Assembly (NCBI GenBank): GCA_030512295.1 | Contig: JAULSR010000003.1 | Location: 310,001 to 374,000 of the forward strand | From: Bombardia bombarda | Taxonomy: Eukaryota > Ascomycota > Sordariomycetes > Sordariales > Lasiosphaeriaceae | Direction of reading: 5' to 3' | Length of the DNA: 64,000 bases | Part shown: piece after piece, positions 14,037 to 26,122 of the stretch | Layout of the letters: each line of letters opens with the position of its first letter | How positions within the stretch are numbered: position 1 is the stretch's first letter | Translations under genes and position numbers: made by a program | Notes under the pieces: generated by a model | The model's database searches: none | What the model saw: the letters and a program-made list of their open reading frames with translations, nothing else | What the model was told of the DNA's origin: nothing

Positions 14037-15429
14037 GCTACTGGCATAATGCTGGGCCAGCATCCTCATCATGATATTGACTTTCATATCGATACCCCCA
14101 CCCCCTTTTGTTTCCCTACTATGTATACTCGCATTCTTCCCAGCTGTGATAACACGACGTCTTATGCCGCATATCTATCTGCCGACTGGGTTTACGCTCT
14201 CTACGATCATCTCGCCTATTTATCTCGAACAGCTGCGATATACTTCATCATAGAGGCAGACCTGAAAACCATTATCATCTTGCTCTTGTGGCAAAAACTG
14301 GATGTCGATCGCCCGGGCTTACGACCATATACCTCAAGGCGATATTTTAGCTTAAAGACGAAGGGTGTTTTGGCCGATTCGAGAAAACGGTTGGGCTGGA
14401 TACCTTTGGGTGTTGCACTACACAACATGGTTTAACCTTTTCGTGTGGTTGACACACTTCAATATCGTCTTCGGTTGGCCGGCAACGTCTCTATCAATTA
14501 CGCTAGGGAGATGAAGAGAAACAGGCGGTAGCTGAACAGACAAAGATATACATGCTCCAGCAGCAGCAGCAGCAGCAGCAGCAAGGTTTTGGCCTCTATA
14601 TTCTCTTTCTACTTTCTCATGCGGTTCTTTTATTTTACGTACATTTTGCGGCAATGCATAGCAGAAGGATGGGCGAGAGAGTGGGGGACAGAAGCGAAGA
14701 GGCGGAGGAGCAGCAGAGGAGGGACAGTGGAATTTGTGATTATGGGATATGTTTTACTTTGTTATTTTGTACCGGTTCAGATTTTACGGAAGGGGGGGGG
14801 CAGTAGGGAAGAATGGGATTCGGGGAGGTTGCCCGGGTCAGTTCGTTTTCAATCAAGCATGGAGTTTTTTGGGAAATTGGGATTGGGCAATGGAGGGTAT
14901 GAATATGGTTGGCAGGTACATAGCTGGTTAAGTAGTTTTCTCTTTTCCTGCACGAGGGCGGGTCGAAGAGAGGGAGATCATGAATGGGGAAATGAAAAGT
15001 CGGCGACACCTTTGGTGGTCGGCTGGCTGGTCACCTCTTGCGTTTTTCTTTTTCAGCAGCGGGTCAGATTGGCTTGCAGATAGCAGTCTCATAGTTTCTT
15101 GGAATGAGATGTATCTGCTATTTTGTACGTTTGGAGGCGGCTTAAGTTTGATGAATTGAGGTTATTCATGACAACATATTGGCGTGGTTGGTGTGTGATA
15201 GTGACACGGTGAATGGTGGTGTGGTCTGAGTAAGTGCCAGCTCGAATGTGGGCAACGCCTTTATATAAAGTACCTACGGTCGTGTTTAACATTGGGAAAT
15301 CTTCAAATCGAGGTCAGTTGTTGGCCGGGGGATATATAATAAAAATGTCTATGGCATATGGCCGCTCATTTAGGTAATTCATAAGAGCTTGCGCCAGCAT
15401 CCCATCGTCTACTCAAACACAGTAACACA
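14037..15429. other. Convergent intergenic region with CAG repeat
   Basis: It lies between the 3' ends of the RING gene (+) and the GPALPP1-like gene (-). A CAG trinucleotide tract (about eight units) occupies 14558-14583. Open frames over 14589-15083 are low complexity and not supported as genes. Confidence 0.6.
14558..14583. repeat. (CAG)n microsatellite
   Basis: Perfect CAG repeat of about 8.7 units in non-coding DNA downstream of the RING gene. Confidence 0.9.
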
Positions 15430-16658
15430 TCATAAGTAGTTGCCCTTCTGGAATCTTCCTCCGAAATCCGCAGCCCGCGTCAGCAGCTCCCGCCGCGTAG
15501 AATTATTAAGGCGACCACCTATCGCCATGTCCTTCTCCCTATCAAACGCCCTCTTGCTGGGATCATCATCCTCGTCGGCCTCCTGACCACCAACATCACC
15601 AGCCTTTTTCGTCTTCCCTGCCGCCTTCGCCGCCTGATGCTCCTCCACCAGACTCCGCCCGCGCGTCTGCTCTGTATACGACCGCACCCGCGCCTCATCC
15701 ACAGATCTACTAGCCGCAGCAGCAGCGGCAGACGTACCAGACCTGAAACCCTGTGCCCCTACCGACGGCCCAGAAGAAGCAGATGGATCCTCGCGCCCTA
15801 GGACGGCGTTGGTCAACCGCCGCAGCTTTTCCTCGGGCGTCTCGGTCCAGATGCTGCTGATGCCGCCGGGCTTGTCGGAGGCAGCTCCGGCGGCGCGGGG
15901 CCCGCTCGCGAACTTGCGGCTCTTGAGCTTGGTCGGGTCGGGCGCGCGGTAGCTCGAGTCTGTGGGCGGCGCCGTCATCCAGTCGTCGCGCTTGAGCGCT
16001 GCGGGCTCTTGGTCGGCGTGTGATGCGAACCCGGAAGGGAGAGTTGGGCCGGAGGAACGAGAGGCTGTTGCGGAGGGCAGAGCTGGGCCCCAGTTATCGT
16101 CGTCGTCGTCGTCGTCTGAATCTGAATCTGAGTGCGGGCCTGTCGTGGGCCGCTCGGCGAGGTTTGCTGGTGGCGGCGCGGGACCCATGACGCGTTTCTG
16201 CGCAGCGGCAACGGCGGGGGGAATGTCGGGCCTATTCTTGCTGCGGGTGGTGCTGGTCCGACATCTGAATCGGAATCTGCGTCGAGAGAGATCTCGTCTT
16301 CGTTTGTTGGAGGAGGAGGCGGCCGCGTAGGGCCAATTGCTCGTTTTGGCTTCGCATCTTTTGTCTTTGCGACACTATGGGCGGTTTGCGCGCCGCCCTT
16401 TGAAGAAGTGCTCTTACTTTGGTCGCGGGGTGCGTAGTCTGAAGGCAGAGATGGCCCTATCGAGGGTGGTAGTTGAGGGCCTATTGAAGGGCCTATTTGA
16501 GCTGAGGCAGGCAGTTTTGGTCCAATGCTGCCGCCGTCTTCTAAATCCTCTTCTCGTCGAGGCAGCTTTGGCGGAGGTGAAGTTTGCTTTGCCTCATCTT
16601 CTGGTGTGCGCTTGCGCTTTTGGAGGTGTGGAGGGAGTTGGGGCCCTATGGACCGCAT
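15430..16658 (-). CDS. GPALPP1-like / DUF3752 protein, frame broken once
   Basis: The N-terminal half (16658 down to about 16217) carries repeated GP-x-LPP-type motifs (SIGPQLPP, IGPKLP, IGPSLP, VGPAPP, IGPTFPP) in a Pro/Ser/acidic setting. The C-terminal half (about 16216 to 15430) is in another frame and continues with MGPAPPP, WGPALPS, GPTLPSG and then the conserved DUF3752 region containing SSIWTETPEEKLRRL and a basic C-terminus. The halves join exactly if the six-base run at 16216-16221 lacks one base; then one 409-aa protein results, reading IGPTFPPAVAAAQKRVMGP across the join. The human relative GPALPP1 is poorly characterised and nuclear; a role near splicing or transcription is only suggested. 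No GT donor exists near the break, so an ordinary intron does not explain it. Confidence 0.82.
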
Positions 16659-17374
16659 GATGGCGGATGGTTGTGAAGAGAGTGTGAAGGTTTGGTAGTT
16701 GGTATTGATGCTGTCCGATCTTTGAAGGGGGTGGGAATAGTTGAATGTTGAAAGTTCCGAGCGTGTTGTCGGGGGAGCATGCTGCGAATGTCATTGCCAA
16801 GCGTTTTCCCTGGGGTTTTCCAGGGGAGGGGAACTTCGTAGCAGCATCCTTATCGATAAGAACCCAGTGCTAAAAGTACACTGGTTCCTCAGGTGCCATT
16901 CGTGTGGCTGAGCCGCTGCTGTCAAGGCTCTTCCTGGTTAGACCCGACGTTGTACAGGGGAGCTGGAGCTGCGTAATGAACGGCCCCAGCTAGCACCAAG
17001 ACGTAACATGGGCTATCATAGTACCTCACCTCACCTACCTATCTTGGGGGCCTATTCCTATACGCGAACCCATCGTGCACCGCATTCAACTCGATGCGCG
17101 CAAACCTCCCATCGCCATAATATAGCTGCCACACAGCTCAGAGCCTTACACGCCAGGCTTTTCGGCCTTTCTCTAAAAAAGTCACTACCTACAGACTCCC
17201 TGCACACAGCTCCGCGCTGCACCGTCGTAGGCCCCCCATCTTAACTTAGCTTGCCTTGCGCCAGGAACCCGGAACCCGCGGCCAGACAACGGCCAGAAAT
17301 AAACGTCTCAGTTGCGCGCAAACAGACTGGATGACTCTTGAAGGAGCCATGTGTTGGACTGTCAGACATACCAG
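16659..17374. promoter_or_regulatory. Divergent promoter, GPALPP1-like / VPS8
   Basis: 716 bases between two divergent starts. It holds the 12-base palindrome CTTATCGATAAG at 16849-16860, which presents GATAAG on both strands, and an upstream ORF just before VPS8. The VPS8-proximal part is CA-rich, typical of fungal leaders. Confidence 0.6.
16849..16860. promoter_or_regulatory. Palindrome CTTATCGATAAG
   Basis: Perfect 12-base palindrome, 191 bases upstream of the GPALPP1-like start. An identical copy sits in another divergent promoter at 43925-43936. Overlapping GATA-factor half sites are a possible reading. Confidence 0.5.
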
Positions 17375-17378
17375 ATGA
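17349..17378 (+). promoter_or_regulatory. Upstream ORF overlapping the VPS8 start
   Basis: ATG at 17349 opens a nine-codon frame ending in TGA at 17376-17378, which overlaps the VPS8 ATG (17375-17377) in the arrangement ATGA. Translation of VPS8 would need leaky scanning or reinitiation if the transcript starts upstream. Confidence 0.55.
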
Positions 17379-20300
17379 GTCTGAGTTTACCGCGGCGAGA
17401 CGATGGCCCAGAGGACGTCATGGCAGACGCACCCGAACTGTCCCCGACAGACAGCCAAAGCTCGAGCGACGAGGAAACCGTGAAGGGCGATCATGAACAG
17501 GACCATATCGCCCAGGTCCTCGACGAGGATCGCCAGTCCTCCTCTACTCCGGTGCCTCCTATTGGATCCGGCTCTATAGTGAACCGCTACCGAGAACTGA
17601 TCGAGGCCTCACGAGAAAACGCCTCGGACGATGGTTCGACGATCGATTCGATACCGAGGCAGATTGGGAGTCCAATCGACTCCCTTCTCTCCATACCGGA
17701 CGATTCGCCCTCTGCTCCAGTATGCCCAATGGCTTCTGCGCAGGTTGATTTGAGCTAACGGTGCATTCAGGGCTCAGTTGTCTCCTTCCCCAGCACGAGC
17801 AGTGTGCTGCCTTCCTTTGCCTCGCGGCCTGGTCTGAATAGTCCAACCCCTTCCTTCAGGCCCTTCGACCGAAGATTTCAGTCCCGCATTTCGTCCCCAA
17901 GCCTCAGCTCGCCTCGGCCGTCTTCTCCTGCCTTCTTGGCGGGCCACAGCAGGACCGTGTCCTTGAGTAGCCAAATGCTGCTTGATCCCGGCGAAACGGA
18001 TACCCCTTCGCCGCCATGGGAGGTCGTACGATGGACGAAGCTTAAGAAGCTAAACGCCCAGGCTTTCTCTGAAGCAGGGAAGAGGAACTTCGGTTCTCCA
18101 ACCTGCCTGGTAGTCTCGGCATCGATAGCGTTGGGGACGTCCAAGGGGATAATATTAATGTTCGACTACAACCAGAATTTGAAGATGATTATCGGACCTG
18201 GGACAAAAGGTGAGCGCTGTCTTCGACTCGCCATTGTACTTTTTTGTGTCTCTCTGCTGACCTGCCCTGCAGCTGTTGAATCTGGTCCGGTTACTTCGAT
18301 TGCAATCTCGGCTGATCATAGCACCATTGCGGGTGGACACGCAAATGGCAATATCTTTACCTGGGACACAACGCGAGCAGCGAGGCCATTCCTTAGCATC
18401 CCGCATCTTGAACCATCGCAGTTGCAGAACAGGACGGTCGATGGCCATGTGCCAAACGCTGCCATCACCCACCTTGGCTTCCTTGGGACTAGACACACAG
18501 CCCTCGTCTCAGCAGATAATGGAGGAATGGCATTTTCGCATCTCGCAACTCGGGGCACGGGGGCGCTTGGTAGAACAGTCAAGACCACCCGAATACTGGG
18601 TCGCTACCCAGATTCAAAGCCGCCTGTCGGAAAGACTCTAAAGCCTAGCACTGTCCTAGCATTTTCCTCCCTGCCACTAGGCAACGTCGAGATTGCCACC
18701 GACTCGTTTGGCCTGACGGCGATGCTCACACCATATTTACTTGTCATAGTCTCCACTACGCCCATTGCTCAGACACAGCATAAATCAGCGCGGCCGAAGG
18801 AGGTCGCAGCACACAGTGCAATGACAGGATCCTTGGCATGGTTTCCCGCCGTCAAGCTGAAGGTGGCAGATCCAATCACGGGGAGCCAAATGTCCAAAGT
18901 CAAGCTGGTTTATTGTTGGTCAAATGTACTTACTGTTCTTGATGTCGACGAAATACCGGCAGAGGAGAAGGATAAGCCGCCAAGTCTTACGTTTAAGGCG
19001 CGTAGCCGATGGAAGTGCGAAGAGGCAATAGTCGCTGTGCAATGGCTGAGTCGGTCCGTCTTGACAGTGCTTACCATCACCCAGAGGTTAATTGTGCTGG
19101 AGGATCGAAGCATGCGCATGACCGAAGCCTTCGATTTGATACACAAGCACATATACCATGTTGACCTTTTCTCCAAGCAGCTCGATAGCTTGGTGGAGCA
19201 GCTTGACGAGGAAGATACATCGATGCATGGCGTTGTTGCCGACGCCTTCTATATGAGCTTCAGAACTTATAAAGGCCGTCTCTTCTTGTTGGGATTCAAC
19301 GATGTGTCGATAGGAGCGCTTTCCAATTGGGCCGATCGGCTCATCGCGTTGATGGAAAATGGCGATTATGTCGGAGCGATACGGCTTGCCACATCCTACT
19401 ACACGGGCGATACCAATAAGCTCACCATTGGACTGCCGGAAGATACAACCCTGAGACACTCCATGGTATTAGATAAGCTGATGGAGATCATGAGCGCATC
19501 CCTCAAATACGCTTTCAGTCAAAAGCAGAAGAACAAGCAAATAACGAATGACAGTCATCTGCAAGAGTTAGCTGAGACATGCTTCATAGCTTGTCAGAGC
19601 GCTGGGGACGTCGACTTTTTGTTCGACGACATGTATGAGTGGTACGAGGATGCCGGCATGGAGGGTATATTCCTCGAGACGTTGGAACCTTACATACTCG
19701 ACAAATCTATCACAGCCGTGCCGCCGGTGGTAGTGAAGGCGATGGTCAGTCACTTTGTGAGCAAAGGCCTAGAGAGTCGACTCGAGGAAATGATTTGCCA
19801 TATGGCCACCGCCACCTTTGACTTGGATCAAATCACGCAACTTTGCAAGCAACATGGGCTGTACGAGGCTTTGATTTATGTTTGGAACCAGGCGTTGGGT
19901 GACTTTATTACTCCGCTCGTTGATCTGCTAGCTTTGTTGATACCCTTAACCCAGAACGGCGCATCTTCCGGTTCTGGACACGACGATATACACGGAGTGA
20001 ACGCATATGCCTTCAAAATATTCCCATACCTGTCTTACATTCTCACTGGGCGGGTCTATCCCACTGGCGAGACAATTCCTCCCGACATTGCCCTGAAAGC
20101 AAAAGCCGAGCTTTATTGGTTCCTCTTCTCCGGAAAGAGCATTACATGGCCAAAAGGAACCAACAAGCGGTTTCTCACGAAACCGGCCCAGTCTCAGGAG
20201 CCTTCATTCCCCTATCTACGGATGATCTTGAAGCTCGATGCCCCGAGCTTCCTGAGCGCCGTCAACGAAGCTTTTGAAGATTCCTTCCTCAATAACTCGC

Positions 20301-22519
20301 CAGAGAAGCAAATGAGCGGTGGTCAAAATAGGGATTTACCCGAAGAACAAGTCTTTGGCTTGACTGTCGACAGGCAGTACATCGTCTCGATTCTGACAGA
20401 GATCATGAACCCGACAGACTTTGACGTTACGGATACGATATATCTGGACATGTTCATTGCTAGAAATCTGCCAAAATACCCGCAGTACCTTCTCTTCACG
20501 GGTTCTACACTTACCAAGGTCTTAATCGGGCTATGCAAATATCCCGGGGAAGACCTGGCTGAGGATGCACAACTGAGTGCAGAATATTTGCTATCGGTTT
20601 ACCAGCCTCCGGATTTAGCGGAACTGATTCCCCTATTTAAAGAAGCTGGCTTTTACCGCATATTGAAGCGCATCTACAAAGTCGATAAGCAGTATGGGAA
20701 ATTGGTTCAAACATACTTCGAAGATCCAGATGAACGCGAAGAGGTGTTTCACTGTATAGACATATGCTTGCGACCGCAGACGGGCCTCACTCGTCGCCAA
20801 GTTCATGATGTCCATCAGGTCATCAAGGATAACTCTCAGGAGCTGGTGGACCTCGACCCCGCGAAAGCAGCAAAGACCATTGCGGACCATGCTCCAGAGC
20901 TGCATCAACATATTCTGGACTCGGTCTCTGAACAACCGGGCCTGCAGTACACGTATTTGAAGACGATATTGGAGCCGGAACAAGAATCACCACAAATACG
21001 CTCTCCACACCAGGACCTGGAGGAGCAGTACTTGCGGCTCATGTGCAAGTTCAACCCATCACATGTGTCTCATTACGTCGGGCTGGTCAAGTCTGCCGAT
21101 CTTCGACTGGAGAAGCTGCTGCCTACGATGGAGGAGACAGGCGTGATTGATGCTGCAGTTATTCTAATGGCAAGGGAGGGACAGGTGGAGGAGGCTATGG
21201 GCCGTTTGATAAAGCACCTCGGAACCCTTGAGTCGGCGTTGCATAGCCTGTTGACAGGATCGGACACCCAGGCCGACCCAGTCGATCTTCAGGACGCTGC
21301 CGAAGGTTTGATGCAGGCTCTTCAGCAGTATGTCCATGTCGGCATCTGGCTCTGTCAAGGGCAGACAAAGACCGTCCGGGACGCTCATTCTGTTCGGCGG
21401 CGGCAGAGATCGCCTACTAAAGACGAACTGTTTCCGGACGAAACTCTTTGGCTTGATCTGGTCGATGTCTCGGTTCAGATCACTAGACGTCTATCCGTAG
21501 ACTTAGAGTCTCGCTCGGATGAAGACGTGCCGGCAACAAACGGCGACGCTCAAAACCATGAGAGTGTTGGCCAGTCTCTGGATGCCAGCAAGCTCCTTGG
21601 TCTCTTGCGGGCCCTTGTCCAAAACACCTTTACAGCCCTACTTACGTCGACGTCGGCTCCCCCGGGAATTTCTAAAGCGACCAAGAGCGGCGGTGCGGGC
21701 ATTGGGACCAACCTTTCCTTTCTCCGCATTCTCCGTGCTTTTTTGTCTCGCGCTGCTGCATCCTCACCCAACCTAGCAGACTTACGCACCGTGCTCTCGT
21801 CCATCTTCTCAGCTTACGCATACGAGGAATCGATACTCCGTCTATCTAGCCGTCTGCTAGAGCGCAGCCTCTTCGTCAATGTCAACCAAGCTGTCGAGCT
21901 CCGCCAGCGGGGGTGGCGGCCGAGGGGCTCTACCTGTGAGGCGTGTGGGCGGCGTGTCTGGGGTCCTGGCGTTGCTGGGAATGTCTTTGATGCGTGGGAG
22001 GAGCGACAGCAGGTTGAGGAGAAACGCCGCCAGCAGAGGAAGGCGATGACTGAGGGCACAGCTCCAGGGGCGAAAGAAAGGAGCAGGAGTCACGGTGGGT
22101 CTGCGTCGGGACATGGGAGCGAGGATGAATATGGCGGGAATGGGAAGGGGAAGGGGAAGGGGAAGGGGAAGGGGAAGGATTTGAGTCTGCGCTTCCGCGT
22201 TGATAAGGAAGAGCATGGTCGGGGGAGAGATAGTGAGGATACGGACCGAGACCGTGAGTTGGCAGAGAGAGATGATGGCGGTGATGCAAAGTTCACGGGC
22301 GGTGGCAGCAGCAGCAATGGCAGCAGCAGCCATGGGCTTACACCAGATGAGATAGCGAGTCCGGGGAGGACACTGGGGCCACTGGTTGTGCTTGCCTGTC
22401 GGCATATATATCATCAGGCGTGTTTGGAGACGCTCCATGCAAAGGATGAAGCGGGACATGGTGCTAATGGGTATGGATATGGCAAGGAGAGGGAGTACAG
22501 GTGTCCCATTGATGGGTAG
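17375..22519 (+). CDS. VPS8: Vacuolar protein sorting protein 8 (CORVET subunit)
   Basis: Three exons, 17375-17719, 17771-18209, 18273-22519, 1676 aa. VPS8 is the Rab5-interacting subunit of the CORVET tethering complex on early endosomes. The N-terminus is Ser/Pro-rich and disordered; a WD-like beta-propeller follows (SIAISADHSTIAGGHANGNI then FTWD, about 260-290), then a long alpha-solenoid, and a C-terminal zinc-finger region split by a low-complexity insert: CEACGRRVW near 1482 and LACRHIYHQACLETLH near 1630, ending YRCPIDG. The final expected Cys ligand is Asp. Between them lies a (GK)n stretch and a Ser/Gly/Asn-rich insert. The second intron (18210-18272, 63 nt) has no in-frame stop, so its retention would add 21 residues; splicing at AAAG/GTGAGC to CTGCAG restores the conserved TKAVESGPVTSI. 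The GTG at 17351 is rejected as start. Confidence 0.93.
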
Positions 22520-23001
22520 GAGTGTAGTTCAGAATCTACTGTCTGTATTACCAGCGTTTCAGGGTTGTCTGTCTGTCTGTGTAAGTACGTTGCTGGTTGG
22601 GTAAGATTTAGTATTCGGAATGAAAAAGTTGAATATGGATATGTACGTAACTCGGTCAGTGTAACATGCTGCTTGTGTGAGGTAATAATTTTGGTACCTT
22701 TTCGCGAAAGGGGTTCAGGGGTTGAGGGAGGTGGCTGGTCTTGGGACTGATGGGATTGGCCAATCAAATGGATGAATTTGGTCCCTGTAACTACAGTGGC
22801 CAGATGCCTGTGACTTCAGGTGCCGATGCGCTCCGCTGTGACTGGCGCTTGCGCAGCTCCGAATTTATAGGCGTTCAGGTACCTGGAGGTACTGCCCGTA
22901 CCAATGTCGGGTGTTGGGTCGCGTCAAGCTCCTACAACTCTTAAACTACTCAACCCATCAACAACCAATTCCCAATATAGTTCACCAGCGCGCATCAACT
23001 A
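22520..23001. promoter_or_regulatory. VPS8-GPI19 intergenic region
   Basis: Short tandem spacer. GATTGGCCAATC at 22754-22765 is a perfect palindrome with overlapping ATTGG and CCAAT boxes, about 250 bases before the PIG-P start, and CA-rich leader sequence follows from about 22925. Confidence 0.55.
22754..22765. promoter_or_regulatory. Palindromic double CCAAT box
   Basis: GATTGGCCAATC reads the same on both strands and offers two CCAAT elements back to back, a plausible HAP-complex site for the downstream GPI19 gene. Function is inferred from the motif only. Confidence 0.45.
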
Positions 23002-23022
23002 ATGTCGGCAACATGTCGGTGA
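23002..23022 (+). promoter_or_regulatory. Upstream ORF overlapping the GPI19 start
   Basis: ATG at 23002 starts a six-codon frame ending with TGA at 23020-23022, overlapping the proposed GPI19 ATG at 23013 in another frame. Both ATGs are followed by TCGG. Confidence 0.45.
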
Positions 23023-23952
23023 CCTCGGAAGAAGAAGAGGAGGAGGAGTGGCGGCGACAACAACAGCAGGAGCAACTTCAACAGAATGGGACACTCCTCT
23101 CCGATACGCAATCCAGCGGTGCTGCATCATCAGACGTCTCTACGTCGGACTCCGACTCCGAAGACGACTCCGACGACGACTCCAACGACTATGACAACGA
23201 AGAAGGGTTCCCCCCGCGCCCTTCTCGCAGCACATGTTTGCGCCGCCCTTCTACGGCCGCCCGCCAACACCACTCCCGCCCTCGCCGTCGCTGACCTCAC
23301 TCCTACGACCGTCGCGCCCCACGACGCCCGACGCCTCGGACGACGACCCGGAGCCGGTGCCGCGCGCCAGCCCAAAAGTGCCCACGTACGAGTACTACGG
23401 CTTCGTGCTCTACCTCTTCAGCAGCCTCTTCTTCCTCGTCTACCTGCTGTGGAGCTACCTGCCGTCGCCGTTCCTGCACGCCCTGGGCATCTACTACTAC
23501 CCCAACCGCTGGTGGTCGCTCGCGATCCCGAGCTTCCTGGTCATGCTGCTCGTCTACATCTACGTGGCGCTCGCGGCCTACAACACGGAGATCATGACGC
23601 TGCCGCTGGGAAGCGTTGAGACGATTGTGGATGATGCGGCGAAAGTGGCGACGGTTGATTCGCGGGGGAGGTTACGGGCGGATGAGAGGCGGCGCAAGGA
23701 GCGCGGGAGGAGGGGGAGAGGGAGAGCCGCGGGCAGGCGGCGAAGAGGGAGATGATACAGGGGCAGAGGGAGAGGGAGATGTTTCTGCCGGATGGGGGAG
23801 GGTTGAACTGGAGGGAGGTGTGGAATGAGGGGACGGATGCGGTTATGGATGTGCCGCTGGCGGGGGTGTGTGAGGTGCTGTATGGGGAGGGGAGGGATTT
23901 GGATGGCGAGGGAGAGGAGGGGGATGAGGGTGTTTTGATTACGAGGATATAG
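23013..23952 (+). CDS. GPI19: PIG-P homologue, GPI-GlcNAc transferase subunit; frame broken twice
   Basis: PIG-P is a small subunit of the ER complex that adds GlcNAc to phosphatidylinositol, the first step of GPI-anchor synthesis. Three frame segments are seen: 23013 to about 23215 (acidic Ser/Asp-rich N-terminus), about 23216 to about 23716 with FAPPFYGRPPTPLPPSPSL and two hydrophobic segments (FVLYLFSSLFFLVYLLW and SFLVMLLVYIYVALAAY) around YYYPNRWWSLAIP, and about 23717-23952 with the conserved tail LNWREVWNEGTDAVMDVP. They join into a 313-aa protein if one base is missing in the C6 run at 23210-23215 and one in the G-rich stretch near 23712-23716. The internal ATG at 23234 could bypass the first break. 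No plausible intron replaces either break. Because the tail beyond the second break is conserved, sequence error is likelier than gene decay. Confidence 0.88.
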
Positions 23953-24620
23953 AACTGTAGGATGGATGTTTGTCTGGCTGGCTGGCTGGACCGCTGGAGT
24001 GCATATACCGGGAGTACTGTTACTTGGAAGGTGGGACGACTGGCGTCTCTGTTTTTGTCCTTGTCCTTTGATACACGGGTTGTGGAACTACGAGATACCC
24101 ATTTGGTTTTTGCCTTATCTTTGGTGTGTGCTTTATATGCGCTGTGGTTTACGGTGTAGTCTTGACTTGTTGTTGTGCGAGGTCTCTGTCTGCCTTGAAT
24201 GTTGTACACAAGTACCTAGGTACTCACAGATCAACAAGTCTGGGTGCATCCCCCTGATTGCCACCAAACTACCACGTGCAACACGAGAAACAAATGCACC
24301 AAACTTTACCTATATACGTCCTTAAAGCTCCTTTAAATGTTGTCAATATTACTTTAATTCTAGATGGAAATGATGCATCGAATTGAGTTGGTTATATTCG
24401 TACCTGTCGCTTTGCCGCGTCGGCTGAAAATCGGAGCCCCACTCTTTTCCAGGTGTGTGTGAACTGTGAATGCGCCTGGCCGCCCTCCCCTCGAATTTGG
24501 GAATTGGGGAAAGCTTCCAGAGCTAAACTCCAAAACACGCGACAGACTCTCGCAACACCAAATTTCCACCAACAACGCCAGCATTGGCCACCACCAGCCC
24601 GTTGCGCTTTTCCTTTAATC
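23953..24620. promoter_or_regulatory. GPI19-ARP4 intergenic region
   Basis: Tandem spacer with the perfect 14-base palindrome AGTACCTAGGTACT at 24211-24224 and a CA-rich leader before ARP4. No gene is supported. Confidence 0.5.
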
Positions 24621-26122
24621 ATGTCGCAACAACCTCTAACGACGTCGGTACAGCCGACCGAGACTTATGGCGGAGGTGAGCTCGAATCCAAGCAGCGATA
24701 AAGGATGCCCCAGCCGCATGGTAGGAACACGGGCATCAATTGACTAATCGCGATGGGCAAACAGATGAGGTCTCGGCTCTCGTGCTTGACCCGGGCTACT
24801 GCAGCACACGCGCCGGCTATGCAGGCGAGGAGATGCCCAGGCAGGTGATCCCGTCCTTCTACGGCCACATCGACGGGCGCGACATCTTTGGCGACGAGGT
24901 CATCGTGCCGCGCGCCGGCTTCGAGGTGCGCAACTACATGAACCGCGACAGCGTCGTCGAGGACTGGGACGCCGCCACCAAGATCTGGGAGCACCTGCTG
25001 TTGAAGCGCCTGCAACCCGAGCGGCCGACGCCGCCCAACAAGAACGGCCTCAACATTGGCGACGACGGCGACGTGGCCATGGGGGACGGCGACAACAACG
25101 ACGAGAACATGGTCGACAACCTCGAGAAGCCGCTGGCGGAGAGCCCGCTCCTGATGACGGAGGCGCCTTGGAACTCGGCTAAGGCCCGGGAGAAGGCGAT
25201 CGAAATCTCAATGGAGACGTGGGGCTGCCCGGCCTTCTGGCTCAGCCGGACGCCCGTGGTGGCATCATTCGCGGCCGGCAAGGCCACGGCTCTGGTGGTG
25301 GACGTGGGCGGTGCCAACGCTAGCGTCACGGCCGTCCACGACGGTATGGTGCTCAAGCGGTCTATCCAAAAGTCGCCCATCGCCGGCCTGTGGCTGAGCA
25401 ACCAGATCCGCACCATGTGGGAGCAGAACGAGCCCAAGGTCGACCTTGTGCCAACCTTCATGGTGGAGAACAAGAAACCGGTCGAGGCGGGCGCCCCCGC
25501 CGACGCCCGCCTGCGCACCTTCCCCTTCCCCATCGCCGACTCGTTCCGCGCCTTCGAGGAGGAACGCCTCCTGACCGAGTTCAAAGAGTCGGTCGTCGAG
25601 GTCTGGCGCGGCCCGGGCCGCTACATGGCGCCGGGCAATGAGGATTATGCTAGGAGCCAGCCCGGCCGGGTGTTTGAGATGCCTGATGGCAGCAACCAGA
25701 TGTGGCGCGAGCAGCGGTACAAGGTGTCGGAGGGCATGTGGGACGAGACGGCGGCGTACGCGAGCGCCGGTGCGGACGAGGAGGGACGCGTATCCAAGGG
25801 GCAGACGATCCTGTCGCTGATCAAGGCGTCGCTCGAGGGCGTCGACATCGACCTGCGCTCCAACCTGATCGCCAACATTGTGGTGACGGGAAGCACGACG
25901 CTGCTCAACGGGTTCAACGACCGCCTGAATATGGAGCTCGCGGCCATGTACCCAGGCCTCAAGATCAAGGTCCACGCGGCCGGCCTGACGAGCGAGAGGC
26001 GGTTCGGCGCCTGGATCGGCGGCAGCATCCTGTCGAGCTTAGGAACGTTTCACCAGATGTGGATTTCGAAAAAGGAGTACGACGAGAACGGGCCGGGCAT
26101 CGTGGAGAAGCGCTGTAAGTAG
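24621..26122 (+). CDS. ARP4: Actin-related protein 4 (NuA4/INO80/SWR1 subunit)
   Basis: Two exons, 24621-24675 and 24765-26122 (89-nt intron with a TGACTAAT branch site), 470 aa. ARP4 is a nuclear actin-fold protein shared by the NuA4 acetyltransferase and the INO80 and SWR1 remodellers. Actin-fold landmarks: VLDPGYCSTRAGYAGEEMPR at about 24-43 (phosphate 1 region), PSFYG, the second phosphate loop VVDVGGANASVTAVHDG at about 192, NIVVTGSTTLLNGFNDRL (adenosine region) and the C-terminal RRFGAWIGGSILSSLGTF, matching the Arp4/BAF53 end more than conventional actin. An acidic insert (GDDGDVAMGDGDNNDE, about 113-128) is typical of fungal Arp4. The mini first exon MSQQPLTTSVQPTETYGG is supported by a clean GT-AG splice and frame. 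Confidence 0.94.

Noticed and set aside
16198..16241. A 44-nt GC-AG intron joining the two frames of the GPALPP1-like gene
   Set aside because: GCAAGA...GCGCAG would restore the frame, but it is shorter than any other intron here, has no branch site, and would remove the motif IGPTFPP; one missing base in the run at 16216-16221 explains the data better.
23654..23736. An intron replacing the second GPI19 frame break
   Set aside because: The donor GTTGAT is poor and the segment VDSRGRLRADERRRKE looks like genuine family sequence.
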